Shown: positions 37,951-48,994, counted from the stretch's first letter. The stretch: 64,000 nucleotides of DNA from Panagrolaimus kolymaensis (GCA_028622995.1 JAJQJQ010000005.1:2852001-2916000); one strand, 5' to 3'. Notes: generated by a model not told the origin, from the letters alone. Numbers and translations: made by a program.

Positions 37951-38137
37951 AATTTAAAATTATAGCCTTTCTTTATTTTGGCTTAATGCCTTGCCAATGC
38001 CACCTTCACCTGCGAAGATATCCCGCGGCCGCAGAAGTAGCTAATACAATAATTAATAAATGATTTAATTCATTCACATTTTTATCTTTTTCTAAATTTT
38101 TTTGCTAGTCTTAGTTAGTGATTTATATTATCTAATA
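37951..38137. other. Short spacer with a GC-rich string
   Basis: Contains GATATCCCGCGGCCGC at 38017-38032 in AT-rich surroundings. The reverse strand has a short frame reading DIFAGEGGIGKAL, too short to assign. No gene was supported. Confidence 0.4.
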
Positions 38138-41100
38138 ATGACATATGTCTGTCGACTTATTTTTAAGCAATTTCCTTTAGAAATTGTTGATGCATTTTTA
38201 GCTGTAAGTTGTTTTTTCTCTTTGCTTAAATATTTTTTTATTAATGAGAAGTATGTTTTAGAAATGCAAAGCTTATAAATATGAAACAATTAAAAACTTT
38301 GCATTTATTGAAGATGATATGGAATCGGTTAGAAAAGAGATAAATTTATTTGAGGAAAAGGAAGAACGACGGTTTTATATTGAATTGGATCGGGATCGAG
38401 AAAAAGATAAATATGAACAACTTACAAAAGCTATTTGTGAAATGTCCAGGGTTTTTAATAAACTTGAAAACGATTTCAAAATTGGCCATGGTAATCATAC
38501 AGTAACTTTATGCTTTATGAGTAAAAATATATCTCCTGCAAAATTTGAGTATGTTTTTTTTAAGAGAGATACCTCAACTCGATGACTAACTTTAAATTTT
38601 CAAATTTTAGACTTCAAAATATTTTTTCTCTTAATAAAATTGCTTTTGGAAGTATTAATCATCGACGGTATTTCGCTCCAACTTATGAATTCGCGGCTCC
38701 CAAGAACGGCAAAAATGTTTTTGATATTTATCTTCGTAATCAACGGGATATGAAAGAATCAACAGAACATAATATGCTTTCTATTTTTGAACATGATCGG
38801 GAAGCTTTTATTGTAACTTTCCCAAATTTTAAACCTCCAAAGCCAAATCCTAAAAACCCAATAGAAGCTTCAAAAACTGGTGAAAGAATAGTTGAAATTA
38901 AAGTGAATTATTCATCCATTCGTAGATTAATCGTTCAATTAGATTATAACGATCAAGATGGAATTACAGCAATATTTTATTTTCAACTTCGTTATCCTGT
39001 TATGTTATATATTTCTGATGCATCTAAAGCTAAAGATGGTAAAGACATGAACTTTCAGACAAGCGGTCGATGGCTAACTTGGAATAAAGATAATAATGAT
39101 AATCTCAAAAATTCCATTTCTCTTGCGTCCACTTTACTTTTGGAAAGTTTTAATGTCGACGTATGTTTGTACATTTTGATTATTGAAATATTTGATTATA
39201 TCTGTAAACTTTTTAGGGTCGTATATTAATGGATTGCTTAGATCGATTACGAAAAAATATTGATTCACCTATAGAATTTAGATTTTTAAGCAAAGAACCT
39301 CTTTGTAATATTAATAATTATTTCAAGGACAATTTCCTTAAAAATATTAAATTGAATGATCCCTATTTTGGACAGCTGTTAAACCCAGAATATTTTCCAT
39401 TAGTTTATGCCATTGAAGCTTTAATTAGCTGTGGCGGTGAAATTTATGATCATTTTTTTCGTCCACAAAAGAGTGGCATAACTTATTTTATGACATTTTT
39501 GAAAGATGTTTTGAATCAATATGAAAAAGATATTCAAGAAAATCCAGATGCCAGTAAGTTTTGATAACATAAAAATAAAATTTTTAAAGTGTTTTTTTAA
39601 GCAATTCCAAAAACTATCAAAGTTCTTGAAACCATGCTTCAACAAATTCATGGCGCCACAGATGTTCCAAATCCATGTTATTTCTTTAGAATGATTTATA
39701 ATAATAATGCTGGATTAAAAACGATTACGGAATCCAATGATACTCTTAGTAAAGATGGATATATGCGAGTACGAAAAATTATTATTACTCCTACTCGTAA
39801 ACTTTATCTAAATCCTGAATTAATTATGGGAAATCGTTCGTTACGTAGGAAAAAACCTGAAAATATGTTAAGAATTGTTTTTAGGTATGTATTTTCTTAA
39901 TTCTTTTTTTCAAATGTAAGATAGATATTGTGGTTTCAGAGATGATGATAATAACAAACTTTCCCAATTTAACAAATTTTTGCTCCCAAAAACTGTTACA
40001 GAAACTTTAAAAAATCCCATTATCATTGGAAGTAAGTTTTTTTTTCATTTTACTTATTTAAATTTTATCAAGACTTTTCAGCTCGCCATTTTTCTTATCT
40101 TTGTTCATCCAATTCTCAATTACGTGATCATGGATGTTATTATCTTGCTGGAACTCCCAATGAAGTTGCAAAATTTCGACTTGAATGTGGTCGCTTTAAC
40201 TTTAATTCCATTCCTAAAGCTATGAGTCGTATGGGCCAATGTTTCACGCAAGCTCGACAACTTCAAATTGAAATTGAGCGTCAAGCTTATAGCGAAATAT
40301 GGGATTATAAAGGTGGATCAGATTCCAATGGAAATCCTTATACATTTTCTGATGGAGTTGGAATGATTTCTCCCAATTATGTTCGAAAAATTGTTAAAGA
40401 TTTAAAACTTGGCAAATGTCTTCCATGTTGTTTTCAAATTCGTTTTCGAGGTTATAAAGGCATCGTTTTAATGAATTCATTGATGGGAGAAATCGAAGAA
40501 TGGTCAATTAAACAAAAGCTATTTGGACAACAAAATGTTAAAAATAAAAACAAATCTTTACCATGGTATTCACAATCATTAATTTTTCGTGAATCACAAC
40601 ATAAATTTTATGGACCAAATCAACTTCATATTGAAATAGTTAAAGTTTCGAGTCCCATTTCGGTATCTTTAAATAAACCTTTAATTAATATCCTGGATCA
40701 AGTAAGTGGTTATCTTTTATTAATTTAATAAATTATTGTAATCTCATTTTTTAGGTATCCGAAATGCAAAGCCCTGAATCTCATAATCGTATAAGTAATC
40801 GCATTCATGAATTACTTGAACTTCATATTGATTCTGCCATATCACCTTTATACGACGAAAATTCTGCTTTATTAACTCTCAATGAATTTCCTAAATATAT
40901 TCTTTATAATCGGTTAAAAGATTTTTATTTAACTGAAGAACCTTTTTTCCGCTCTCTTCTTCGATCATCAGCTATGGTTGCTTTACGTAAGTTTTTTTTA
41001 ATAACGTTGAAAACAGATTTTAATGAGTGTGTTCGGTTTTAGATAAACTCATTGATAAAATGCAAATCCACATTCCAATCTCACAAGGTCGAATGGCTTT

Positions 41101-43627
41101 TGGAGCTGTAGATGAAACGGGGCTCTTACAATACGGCCAAATATTTTATCAATACACTAATAACGCAACTCTTAAATATCCTGGCCCACATGCTCAAAAA
41201 ACTATTCTTAAAGGCCCAGTTTTAATTACCAAAAATCCATCCGTTGTTGCAGGAGATGTTCGAATGTTTGAAGGTTTGATTTTATACCTTTTTTTGCAGA
41301 AAGTTTAAAAGCCTTTTTTTTAGCTATCGATATTCCTTGCTTATACGACATCGTTGATGTTGTAATCTTTCCACAACATGGTCCTCGCCCTCATCCTGAT
41401 GAAATGGCTGGATCTGATCTTGATGGAGATGAATATTCAATCTTTTGGGATCCATCACTTTTCATAGATCGAAATGAACCCGCTTTTGATTTTTCACCCA
41501 CGAAATCAAAAAATGCAGAGGTATTGGATGAAAATGAAGTAAAGAAAAATTTTACTCAACATATGATTAAATTTTTTACGAAATACATTTCTCAAGATGC
41601 TATTGGGAAAATTGCGAATGCACATTTAGCTAATTCTGATTTATATGGAATTAATAGCGAAGTTAGTTAAATATTTTTCCTTTAAGTTATAGCTTTTTAT
41701 AATTCATTTTTAGCATTGTTTTAATATTGCAAAAAAACATAATCAAGCGGTAGATTTTCCAAAATCCGGTGAAACTCCTATTCCATTAACACCCAAATGG
41801 GGAAATGGTTTACCACCGGAAAAAGTTGAAAGATTTCCAAATTTTATGTGTAAAAATTACGCAGCTTCATATAAATCCGTTCGGCTTCTTGGTGATCTTT
41901 TTAATCGATGCATTGAAATTAAAGAGCTTATTAGAATTCAAGAAATTACTGATACAATAGATCAGGAAGTTACTTTGGATGAATCTGTTCTAGTATTTAG
42001 TGATTTCTCTTACAAAACTAAAGCCCAAATTGATTATAATAAATATAGTGCAACCATTGAAGTGAGTTTTAATTTTAGTAAAAGTGTTAAATATTTTCAC
42101 AACTTTTTAGAATTTAATGGAAGATTATGGAATTCAAAAAGAAAGCCAATTATTTTCTGGTCGTTTTACTGCGTTAAAAAAGCGAATAAATGATAAAGAA
42201 AATGATAACATGTCCCTTTTTAATACCCAACATATGATTGAAGAACAAGTTTCAAATGTTTATTCAGAATTTAGACTTCAATTTTTTGAAGAATTTGATG
42301 GCATTGAAAAAAATACTATCATTGATGATAAACTGTGTAATGGAGTTAAAGAAATTTTTCGTCGAGTTTGTACAAATCCAAATGAAAAAATGCGTCAAAA
42401 AGCTAGCGCTTATTATCGAATGGCTTACACGGATACCAAACATTTATCATTTGCTTGGTTGGTTTCTGATATCCTTGCGTATAATCGACAGCAATATCTT
42501 CTTCAACCACAAAATCGGAATTTATTTTCAATCTGTCCTCTTTTTAATCGAATATCAAATCACATTGAAAATTCGGTGAAAGCATTCAAAAATGAATTTA
42601 GCAGATTTAAAAGACTTATTGAAAGTACTAATGCCTCAAGAAAAGATAATAATGAAATGAGTTATTTTGTTGCAGAAATTTGTCAACATTATAATGGTTA
42701 GTTGTTGTTGGTCTTTGAGGATATCATAAGAAGCTTAAATAAACGATATTTTTAGGACTATCAGAAATATTATTTTTTATTCGTGAATGGACATCAAAGC
42801 ATAAAATAAACGATATTTCTAAAAAGAACATTGATGTACTTTTTATTCTTTATGGTATTGGTGAACTTAAAACTTCTGATGGCTTCCTTGATGCAAGTTT
42901 TAGCTATCACTTTTCTAAATCATTTTTCTTTTATTTTTTAGTTTATTCATTTTGATGATACTCAAATCATTGATCTCAAAAATCAAATAGGTGGCCTTGG
43001 AAAAAGATTTTGGGAATTCATTCGTTATTTAATGAGTCGATCTTTGGGTTTTTCCTCAGCTGAAATATCTCTTTCACCCATTTTAAAGAATGAAAATTTA
43101 ACATCAAATCATTGTCAAACTTTATATTATCTTGCAATGGATACATTTTATCCGATTGCAACTAATCGTCGATTTGATTGTTTACCAAATGAAATTTATG
43201 AAAACACTCAAATTAGCAAAACTACTGAAGGTTTTACATTTACACTTGAACTTCCACAAAATTGTGAAAATTATAAAGAATTATTAACTCTAGTTTCAAT
43301 TAAATGTGGTTGTGCTCGAATTGTTTTACGTCAAAAACCTTTAAAATATTGTAAGCTTTTTTAAATTTTTATGTGGCTTTTTTAGTTGGGAATGATAACC
43401 ACCATTTTTAAGATTCTAAAACTCGTTTGATCTCCGTTAAACCTGTTGGAACTTTTGTTTCCATTCAAAGATTTCGAAGTTTACTCGAAGTTAAACCACG
43501 AATTAATGAACCTGATTTACAAAAACGCAGTGAAGCGATTGTTGAAGAAGTTTATGAACGACTTAAATTCTACAATAAAAATAATGTAAATATTTATGAT
43601 ATTTTTCAAACTAACACGATAATATAA
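38138..43627 (+). CDS. Cellular RNA-dependent RNA polymerase (EGO-1/RRF-1 class)
   Basis: Fifteen exons in phase: 38138..38203, 38262..38548, 38611..39160, 39217..39553, 39602..39884, 39940..40031, 40082..40701, 40755..40986, 41043..41273, 41324..41661, 41714..42061, 42111..42696, 42756..42892, 42942..43350 and 43413..43627; 1576 residues, the family's usual size. The catalytic motif is intact: AGSDLDGDEY with Asp931, Asp933 and Asp935. Other landmarks are the block around DGVGMIS and KAMSRMGQCF, and QGRMAFGAVDETGLL just upstream of the catalytic centre. These enzymes make secondary small RNAs (22G RNAs) on Argonaute-targeted transcripts. The intron at 42893-42941 has a GC donor (GCAAGT). A true 5' exon upstream of 38138 cannot be excluded. 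Confidence 0.92.
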
Positions 43628-44500
43628 TTTTTTTTGTTTTCTTGATTTTTTTGTATATCCACACATTACTATGCCATTTTTAAAATTCCAATAAATTTCA
43701 TTTTGCACATGACTAGATTTCAAAGTTAAACAAGTTACAAAAAATATGTTTAAAATGTTATTTTCCACCGAAGGTGGGCTCCAAAGTTCTTGTTCTAACC
43801 AAGATGATGAATATGGTGAATCCGAATTTAAATTCAGCTGCCAACTTTAACAGCCAGAAAAAGAGATTTTGACTTTTTTAGTTGTGGTGTCCAATTTTGA
43901 ATATGATTTATGAAAGGAGTCAATAAAATTGATTTGAGTAAAACAAAAATTCGAAAGTAGTTGAATTCTAAATAAGTTTTGTATGTTGAATCAGAATTCA
44001 AGCAGAACCGCCAATTTTATCAGCTCTAAAAAGAATTCTTGGCTTTTTTCTGCTTTAATATTGTTCAACAAATTTACTACAAAAAAGAATGTGTCTTTTG
44101 TTTTCAAAAATAGAGCCCAAAATCGAGATAATGACTTTTTTCTTAAATTTAAACCATTAAAAATAAATTAATAAGGTTTTGATGAAAAGCTTGAACTGGA
44201 TCTATGGATTTTTTATTACCAATTTTTTTATTAATTATATAAAAATTATTCCTTCAGCATTTTGAATCTCATAGCCGGGAAGCACCTCAACCATGATTCA
44301 TTTTTTATGAACACACATGCATCAGGCAAGCATAGATGTAAATAAATGTCAAAATATTCGAGAAATCATTTTTTAAATTTCACAACCTTTTCTGAAATTT
44401 GCATTTTAAATTTTTTAAGAAAGAAAGCTTTTTCTTTCTTTTTAGTTATCATTATATTTCTGCTTAACATAAGCTTCCCTCAATCAATTTCAATTATAAA
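43628..44500. other. Intergenic with a weak direct repeat
   Basis: About 43800-43880 and 43985-44055 share similar phrasing (AATTCA-GC-GCCAA-TTTAACAGC-type), looking like a diverged ~70-bp direct repeat. No gene was supported. Confidence 0.4.
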
Positions 44501-47500
44501 ATGTATGGTAGTCGATGGCAAGATCCAAGTCTCGATTATGCGCCTTTGCCTGAAATAACTGGAGTAAGTCACTTAATTTTTTTATTAATTTAACTATTTT
44601 ATATATAGCATCGATGGTACGCATGGCTTCGTGTTCTTCCTATTTATGTTCAATATCTTATTGTAAACTATGGACATCGTTTCATCATCTTTATGGTAAT
44701 TGTAAGTCTTATATTTTTACAACTCATTTGAAACTGAAAAGCTTAAACTTGAATTGCCATTATTGAACGATTATTAATTGTCCATGGGTGCTTAGAATAA
44801 AATAATTTAAATTTCAGAATAAAACGGTAACCGGACCCTACTGATGATGGCCCACCGGTTAGCGTAAAAGTTTAAGCTTTTTGACGTCTAGGGATAAGGG
44901 CCGAAACGTCTCACAATAATGTAACTTATTATTCATATTACAATTAACATCAAATAATTTTTTAAACGTTTTACCAAAGAAAATTTAAATCAGGTTTTAA
45001 AAAACAAACATGGGGAATAGCTTCCCAAGTTTCTGAGAAGAAAACCATATTGAGATTTCAGGATACGCTTTTATTTAAAATTTATGTACTTCCTAGCAAC
45101 AACCAAATTCTATCAAAATTCTTCACCATTTTCTTCTCACGATTCAACAATAAAACAAAAGACTAGCTAACATTATACAATACGAGTTTATATACTATTT
45201 AATCTAAAACTAGGCGGGTAGCGGGCCTTCGGCCCGCCAGCAATTGTTACTGTTTCAAAAATATAATGTTTTTGATTACAGTTTATAATGCGCAGTTCTT
45301 AGTAAAATAAGGTCGTACATGCTACTATATCTGCCAAATCTTTGTGCATTTTACTCTTCAAAAGTCCTTAAAACTCAATCTAAAATATTCCTAAGATTTT
45401 CAATAGCATTTTCATCAATTTTGGATTATTTCATGACATTTTCTGGTTTTTGGTCCTCTGGATCTTTTCAAAAGATCACCGGCATGCTTAAAAGCACCTA
45501 AAAGACAACGTCACTCATCACTGCTTCTATTCTATCCTTCCTAGTAATTTTCATTGTTCGTTATGTAAAGCGGGCCTTCGGCCCCAACAAATGTTTCATT
45601 TTATTGCTTATAGTTTATAATGAACATCACTTAGTTATTTTTTGCAATAATGTTCTCATCCATGCGATTATAATATTAATTGTCCTTCCAGCATTTCCTT
45701 GCGTTAACGCTATTTAATTCCTTTCATCCTTACCCAAATATTTGACACTTCAAAGACAATTGCAATTGTACTTACCACTATTAAATTTTTATCCAATAAT
45801 AAAGCTAATTCACTCTACATGTTTCAAAAAAGGCTTGCTATCAGAGTTTTTTCTTTTTCTTGAAATCCTCAATCCAAAATTAAAAGATTTTTTCTAATAA
45901 GACCTTTAAATGTTTAAAGCGCTTCAAAATCAACAACCATCGTCATCGCTAACATTCCTTGCAATGCAAAGTCTATCTGCATTCATTGCATTCATGTTTA
46001 ATTTTATTCCATAGAAACTCAAACCATTTTATACAAATTTATTATTTCCTTTATTTTGTTTTTTTGGTCATTGAAACCTTCCTATTATATCTGGTCCTTG
46101 GATCCTCGAAATTATGTTCTTGGATCTTTCCCAAGATATTAGCTCTACTGATATTATTTCATTGGATCTTTCCTCTGATATTGGCTCTATGGATCCTTTC
46201 CCTCATATTATTTGACTGGATCCTTTCTCTGAAATTAGGTCTCTACAATTTTAATTTTGTGCCCTATCTCGATCCATGCTTTCTCTGGATCCTATCATCT
46301 TTTTTTTCTTCAGCTAACGGATCCTTCACTTGATTTTGTCCTTGGATCCTTCCCCAGCTATTATCTCTACGGATCCTTGCCTTGATATTAGGTCCCTAAT
46401 GCTTCCTCAAAAGAAAACCGCCACTCATCACCATTTCATTTCCATGAAATGAGAATGAAAAATCCTTTTTTTGCGCATTTATTCTTGTTTATGCAAATTT
46501 CCATGCTTTTGTTTCATTCTTCTGTAACTTTCCCATGAATAGTTTCCAAGCGCGCACTGACAATGTTTATTGTTGGAAAGGAATGATTGCTTAAAGCCTT
46601 TCCCACAAATTCGATAACAATTTTTCTGTTTCAAATGAGTTGCAATAAATAAACAAAACTTAACTTAAAATTTTTTAGTTTGCAACAGGAAACATTGTAA
46701 TGAATGCAAATCAATTTATATTTATTGAAGTTTATTCAAATTCATCTTCATTAGCTGCAAGAATGAGCGCTGGTGCCTTTTTTATGGAAAATTTAATATT
46801 CTATTTGAAAGTATCATACATTCATGATTATTGGAATCCTCAATATCGTGATATGGCTATTTTATATTTCACTCCATTCACGTCCATTTTTGGAATATAT
46901 GCTCTTGTATGGAAAGCAGAGCAATCAACTACGGAAGCTTGTAAGTAAAATTTTGAAATTCAAAAGCACAAAAAATTTGAAAAATTATTCCAATATCTTT
47001 TTTAAAAGAGTTATGACTGGTTGATCTGATTATAATAAATTTAAATCTATTTTAAATACTAAAGTGGATATCTGATTCTTTTTCATTTCGTTAAAAAACT
47101 TGATTATTTTAATATATTCGAAATTTTTCAAGAAAAGCAAAAATTTGGAAAACTAACAAAAAGATTATATCTGGCACAAATTTGAGCCACTTTCTAATTT
47201 AATATATAAACAAACAAAAAAATTGTCGATATTTCAGAATAAAACGGTAACCGGACCCTACTGATGATGGCCCACCGGTTAGCGTAAAAGTTTTCAAGCT
47301 TTTTGACGTCTAGGGATAAGGGCCGAAACGTCTCACAAAAAAATCATTGTAGTTTATTTATTCACGTTACAAACTAATTTCAAGTTTCAGAGCATTTGAT
47401 ATTTCCAGTTATATTCCATTATTTGTATCGAGCATTATATTAAAATTACTCTTTCGCGATAAGAAGCATGTTTCTTCCGAAATATGAAATTTAGAAACAC

Positions 47501-48108
47501 ATTCGTTTAATAATACAAGTCTTTGCTGCAGCTTTGAAAGAAGTTTCACTAGTTAAAATAAAAATATGCATTATCTTGAAAACAATATTTTTGTTTGCAT
47601 TTTGGCACGATACTAAAAAGTTTGTTTATTTTTCACAAATATTTGCTTTTCTTGGAAATTTTGGAATATTTTAGAATAATCAACTTTTGCAACTAAATGA
47701 AAAAGAATCAGATATCCACTTGAGTATTTAAAATAAATTTAAATTTATTATAATCAGAGCAACCAGTCATCCACTTTTAAAAAAAAATTGGAATTGTGAT
47801 AACCTGTCTTTTTCTCATAAAATTTAAACAAATTTTCCTTTTTAGGGTGGCTTGTTTATATTGTATATGCTCTAATGCTTTATATTTCATTTTTCAAAGG
47901 GCGATATTCTGCTGATAATATTTTGGTTGAAAGAGCTTTCCAAGATTCAAAATTTTATCAATATATTATTTTTCTTTACATGCTCTACAATATTATCTTC
48001 GTAACATGTGGCTGGGATTTGCTTATATTTGCTGTCATATATGTTTTGTGTGTTTTGGCTATTAAGGGATGGTTCAAACTTGCCTTTTATTTATTTGGTG
48101 ATGTGTAA
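44501..48108 (+). CDS. Small multi-pass membrane protein with two ribozyme-bearing introns
   Basis: Exons 44501..44563, 44609..44701, 46679..46940 and 47846..48108 encode 226 residues. Hydrophobic segments fall in each of the last three exons (for example YVQYLIVNYGHRFIIFMVI, AILYFTPFTSIFGIYALVW, YQYIIFLYMLYNIIFVTCGW, IFAVIYVLCVLAIKGWF), predicting about five to six membrane passes. No family was recognised. Intron 1 is ordinary (45 bp), but introns 2 and 3 are 1977 and 905 bp, far above the window norm. Each contains one copy of the hammerhead-like RNA in sense orientation, so each transcript would carry both. Confidence 0.75.
44811..44916 (+). ncRNA. Rewired (kissing-hairpin) hammerhead-type self-cleaving RNA, copy 1
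   Basis: All conserved hammerhead core positions are present. CTGATGA at 44841-44847 is followed by one extra U. GAAA is at 44903-44906. A GACGT-C cleavage site is at 44883-44888, with predicted cleavage between 44888 and 44889. Stem I pairs 44836-44840 with 44889-44893 (CCCTA/TAGGG). Stem II pairs 44849-44853 with 44898-44902 (GGCCC/GGGCC). Stem III pairs 44883-44887 with 44906-44910. A fourth helix, 44828-44834 with 44855-44861 (TAACCGG/CCGGTTA, extended by three pairs beyond a G-G mismatch), puts the CTGATGA strand in a hairpin loop. A small hairpin, 44866-44870 with 44877-44881, connects the two halves. The core therefore forms only by loop-loop pairing. TTTCAG immediately precedes the element and AATAAA starts at 44818. 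Activity is inferred, not shown. Confidence 0.8.
45221..45301. repeat. Dispersed repeat with GC hairpin, copy 1
   Basis: Begins with the perfect 7-bp hairpin GCGGGCC-TTC-GGCCCGC (45221-45237). It then shares TTTATAATG and a terminal CTTAG phrase with the copy at 45570-45641. Confidence 0.65.
45570..45641. repeat. Dispersed repeat with GC hairpin, copy 2
   Basis: GGGCC-TTC-GGCCC at 45572-45584, followed by TTATAGTTTATAATG, related to the copy at 45221-45301. The same palindrome core occurs at 16508-16523. Confidence 0.65.
46088..46400. repeat. Degenerate ~27-bp tandem repeat with GGATCC/GGATCT cores
   Basis: At least eight units of the type GGATCCTTTCCCTGATATTA, spaced about 27 bp where regular and longer where interrupted. 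It lies in intron 2 just before the third exon. Confidence 0.7.
47010..47774. mobile_element. Foldback (inverted-repeat) element carrying ribozyme copy 2
   Basis: Arms of about 140 bp (47010-47158 and 47640-47774) are near-exact inverted copies: GTGGATATCTGATTCTTTTT on the left and its complement on the right, and GACTGGTTG-TCTGATTATAA at the outer ends. TTTTAAAA-like sequence flanks both ends, a possible target duplication or simple AT sequence. There is no transposase frame, so it is non-autonomous. Confidence 0.75.
47231..47338 (+). ncRNA. Rewired (kissing-hairpin) hammerhead-type self-cleaving RNA, copy 2
   Basis: Identical to copy 1 over the shared block except for a 2-base-longer connector loop (TTTTCAAG instead of TTTAAG, at 47291-47298). 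Pairing maps directly: helix IV 47248-47254/47275-47281; CTGATGA 47261-47267; stem I 47256-47260/47311-47315; stem II 47269-47273/47320-47324; stem III 47305-47309/47328-47332; GAAA 47325-47328. Predicted cleavage is between 47310 and 47311. Upstream flanks have diverged and downstream flanks keep only weak similarity, so the core appears selectively maintained. It sits in the loop region of a foldback element. Confidence 0.8.
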
Positions 48109-48283
48109 GCTTAATTTGCTAATGTTGCTTATCGAGCTTTATTTTAAATAAACGTCTTGTCAAAATTTCAAAATGTAAAACATCGCTTTTATTCTAATAC
48201 AAACACGATGCTTGCATATACATATGTATCTTTTACATACTTTGAAATTAAAACCACTTTTAAATATTATAACGATTCTTCAT

Positions 48284-48994
48284 TTAATTAACAATTTTTG
48301 TTGCTAATTTTTTTTCATTGTGGTGTTTAGTGTTAATCCATTTTTCATATTCTTTTAAGGATTTGAAAGCAGAGTTAGATAAAACTTCAAAATAATTACC
48401 AATTATAAATTGACAAATAATTCCAAAAATAACCACTACACTATCATATAAAGTAACAACATTGTTGAGGTAGAATTGAAAAACCATAAAATAAAAAGTG
48501 AGAATCGTCAAATCATAAAACTAAAAGGTTTTTTTATTAGTTTTTGTTACGGTAATTAATCAAAAAATGTTAAAACTTACTTGGGCAGTTGAAGTCAAAA
48601 AAAAAAAGATTCTAATTTTCAAAGAATCGATATTTTTATTTTTAGCTGCATTGTAAACAAAAAAATAGAGTGAAAACCCAAAAGCATAAATGGCTAAGAA
48701 TAATTGAATGATGATATATGAATCAGCCAAAGGATGAAAAGGAAAGGGTTTTCCAAAATAGTGTAAAAATTGAGCAATGACATTTAGTCCTGTGGGAAAT
48801 GAAAGATATACCGCATATTTGAAGAATTCGTGTTTTTTTATTTTTTCTGCTTCATTTTGATCTAATGGAATAACACTATTGCTAAACTTTCCAAACATCA
48901 CAGCGGCTTTCAAACTCGTCAAAAAAGAAGAAGATAAAATGGCGATTAAAAAGCAATCTGAAAAGTCACAAATTGATTTGGCAGCAGAGCACAT
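48284..48994 (-). CDS. Small four-pass membrane protein
   Basis: Exons complement(48284..48520, 48581..48994). An ATG at 48994 gives 216 residues; a second at 48898 (MFGKFSNSVIP) gives 184 and may be the true start. Hydrophobic segments: YAVYLSFPTGLNVIAQFLHYF, YIIIQLFLAIYAFGFSLYFFV, LTILTFYFMVFQFYL and SVVVIFGIICQFIIG. The tail is basic and polar. It is similar in size and topology to the products at 44501-48108 and 50739-51346, but no family is recognised. A 175-bp spacer separates it from the convergent gene's end at 48108. Confidence 0.65.

Larger units (their letters stand above)
44702..46678 (+). other. Large intron 2 of the membrane-protein gene
   Basis: A 1977-bp intron holding ribozyme-like copy 1, two related GC-hairpin repeats and a 27-bp tandem repeat. 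No exon of another gene was recognised. Confidence 0.6.
46941..47845 (+). other. Large intron 3 of the membrane-protein gene
   Basis: A 905-bp intron almost filled by a foldback element (47010-47774) that surrounds ribozyme-like copy 2. Confidence 0.65.

Noticed and set aside
38000..38050. NB-ARC/P-loop ATPase exon on the reverse strand
   Set aside because: GEGGIGKAL lacks the Ser/Thr that follows the P-loop lysine, and the frame is only a few dozen residues with no neighbouring motifs.
44836..44910. Standard type I or type III hammerhead
   Set aside because: The cleavage-site strand lies between the two stem II strands, and no second GUC or stem I partner occurs downstream of GAAAC or upstream of CTGATGA. 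Only the kissing-hairpin order pairs all three stems.
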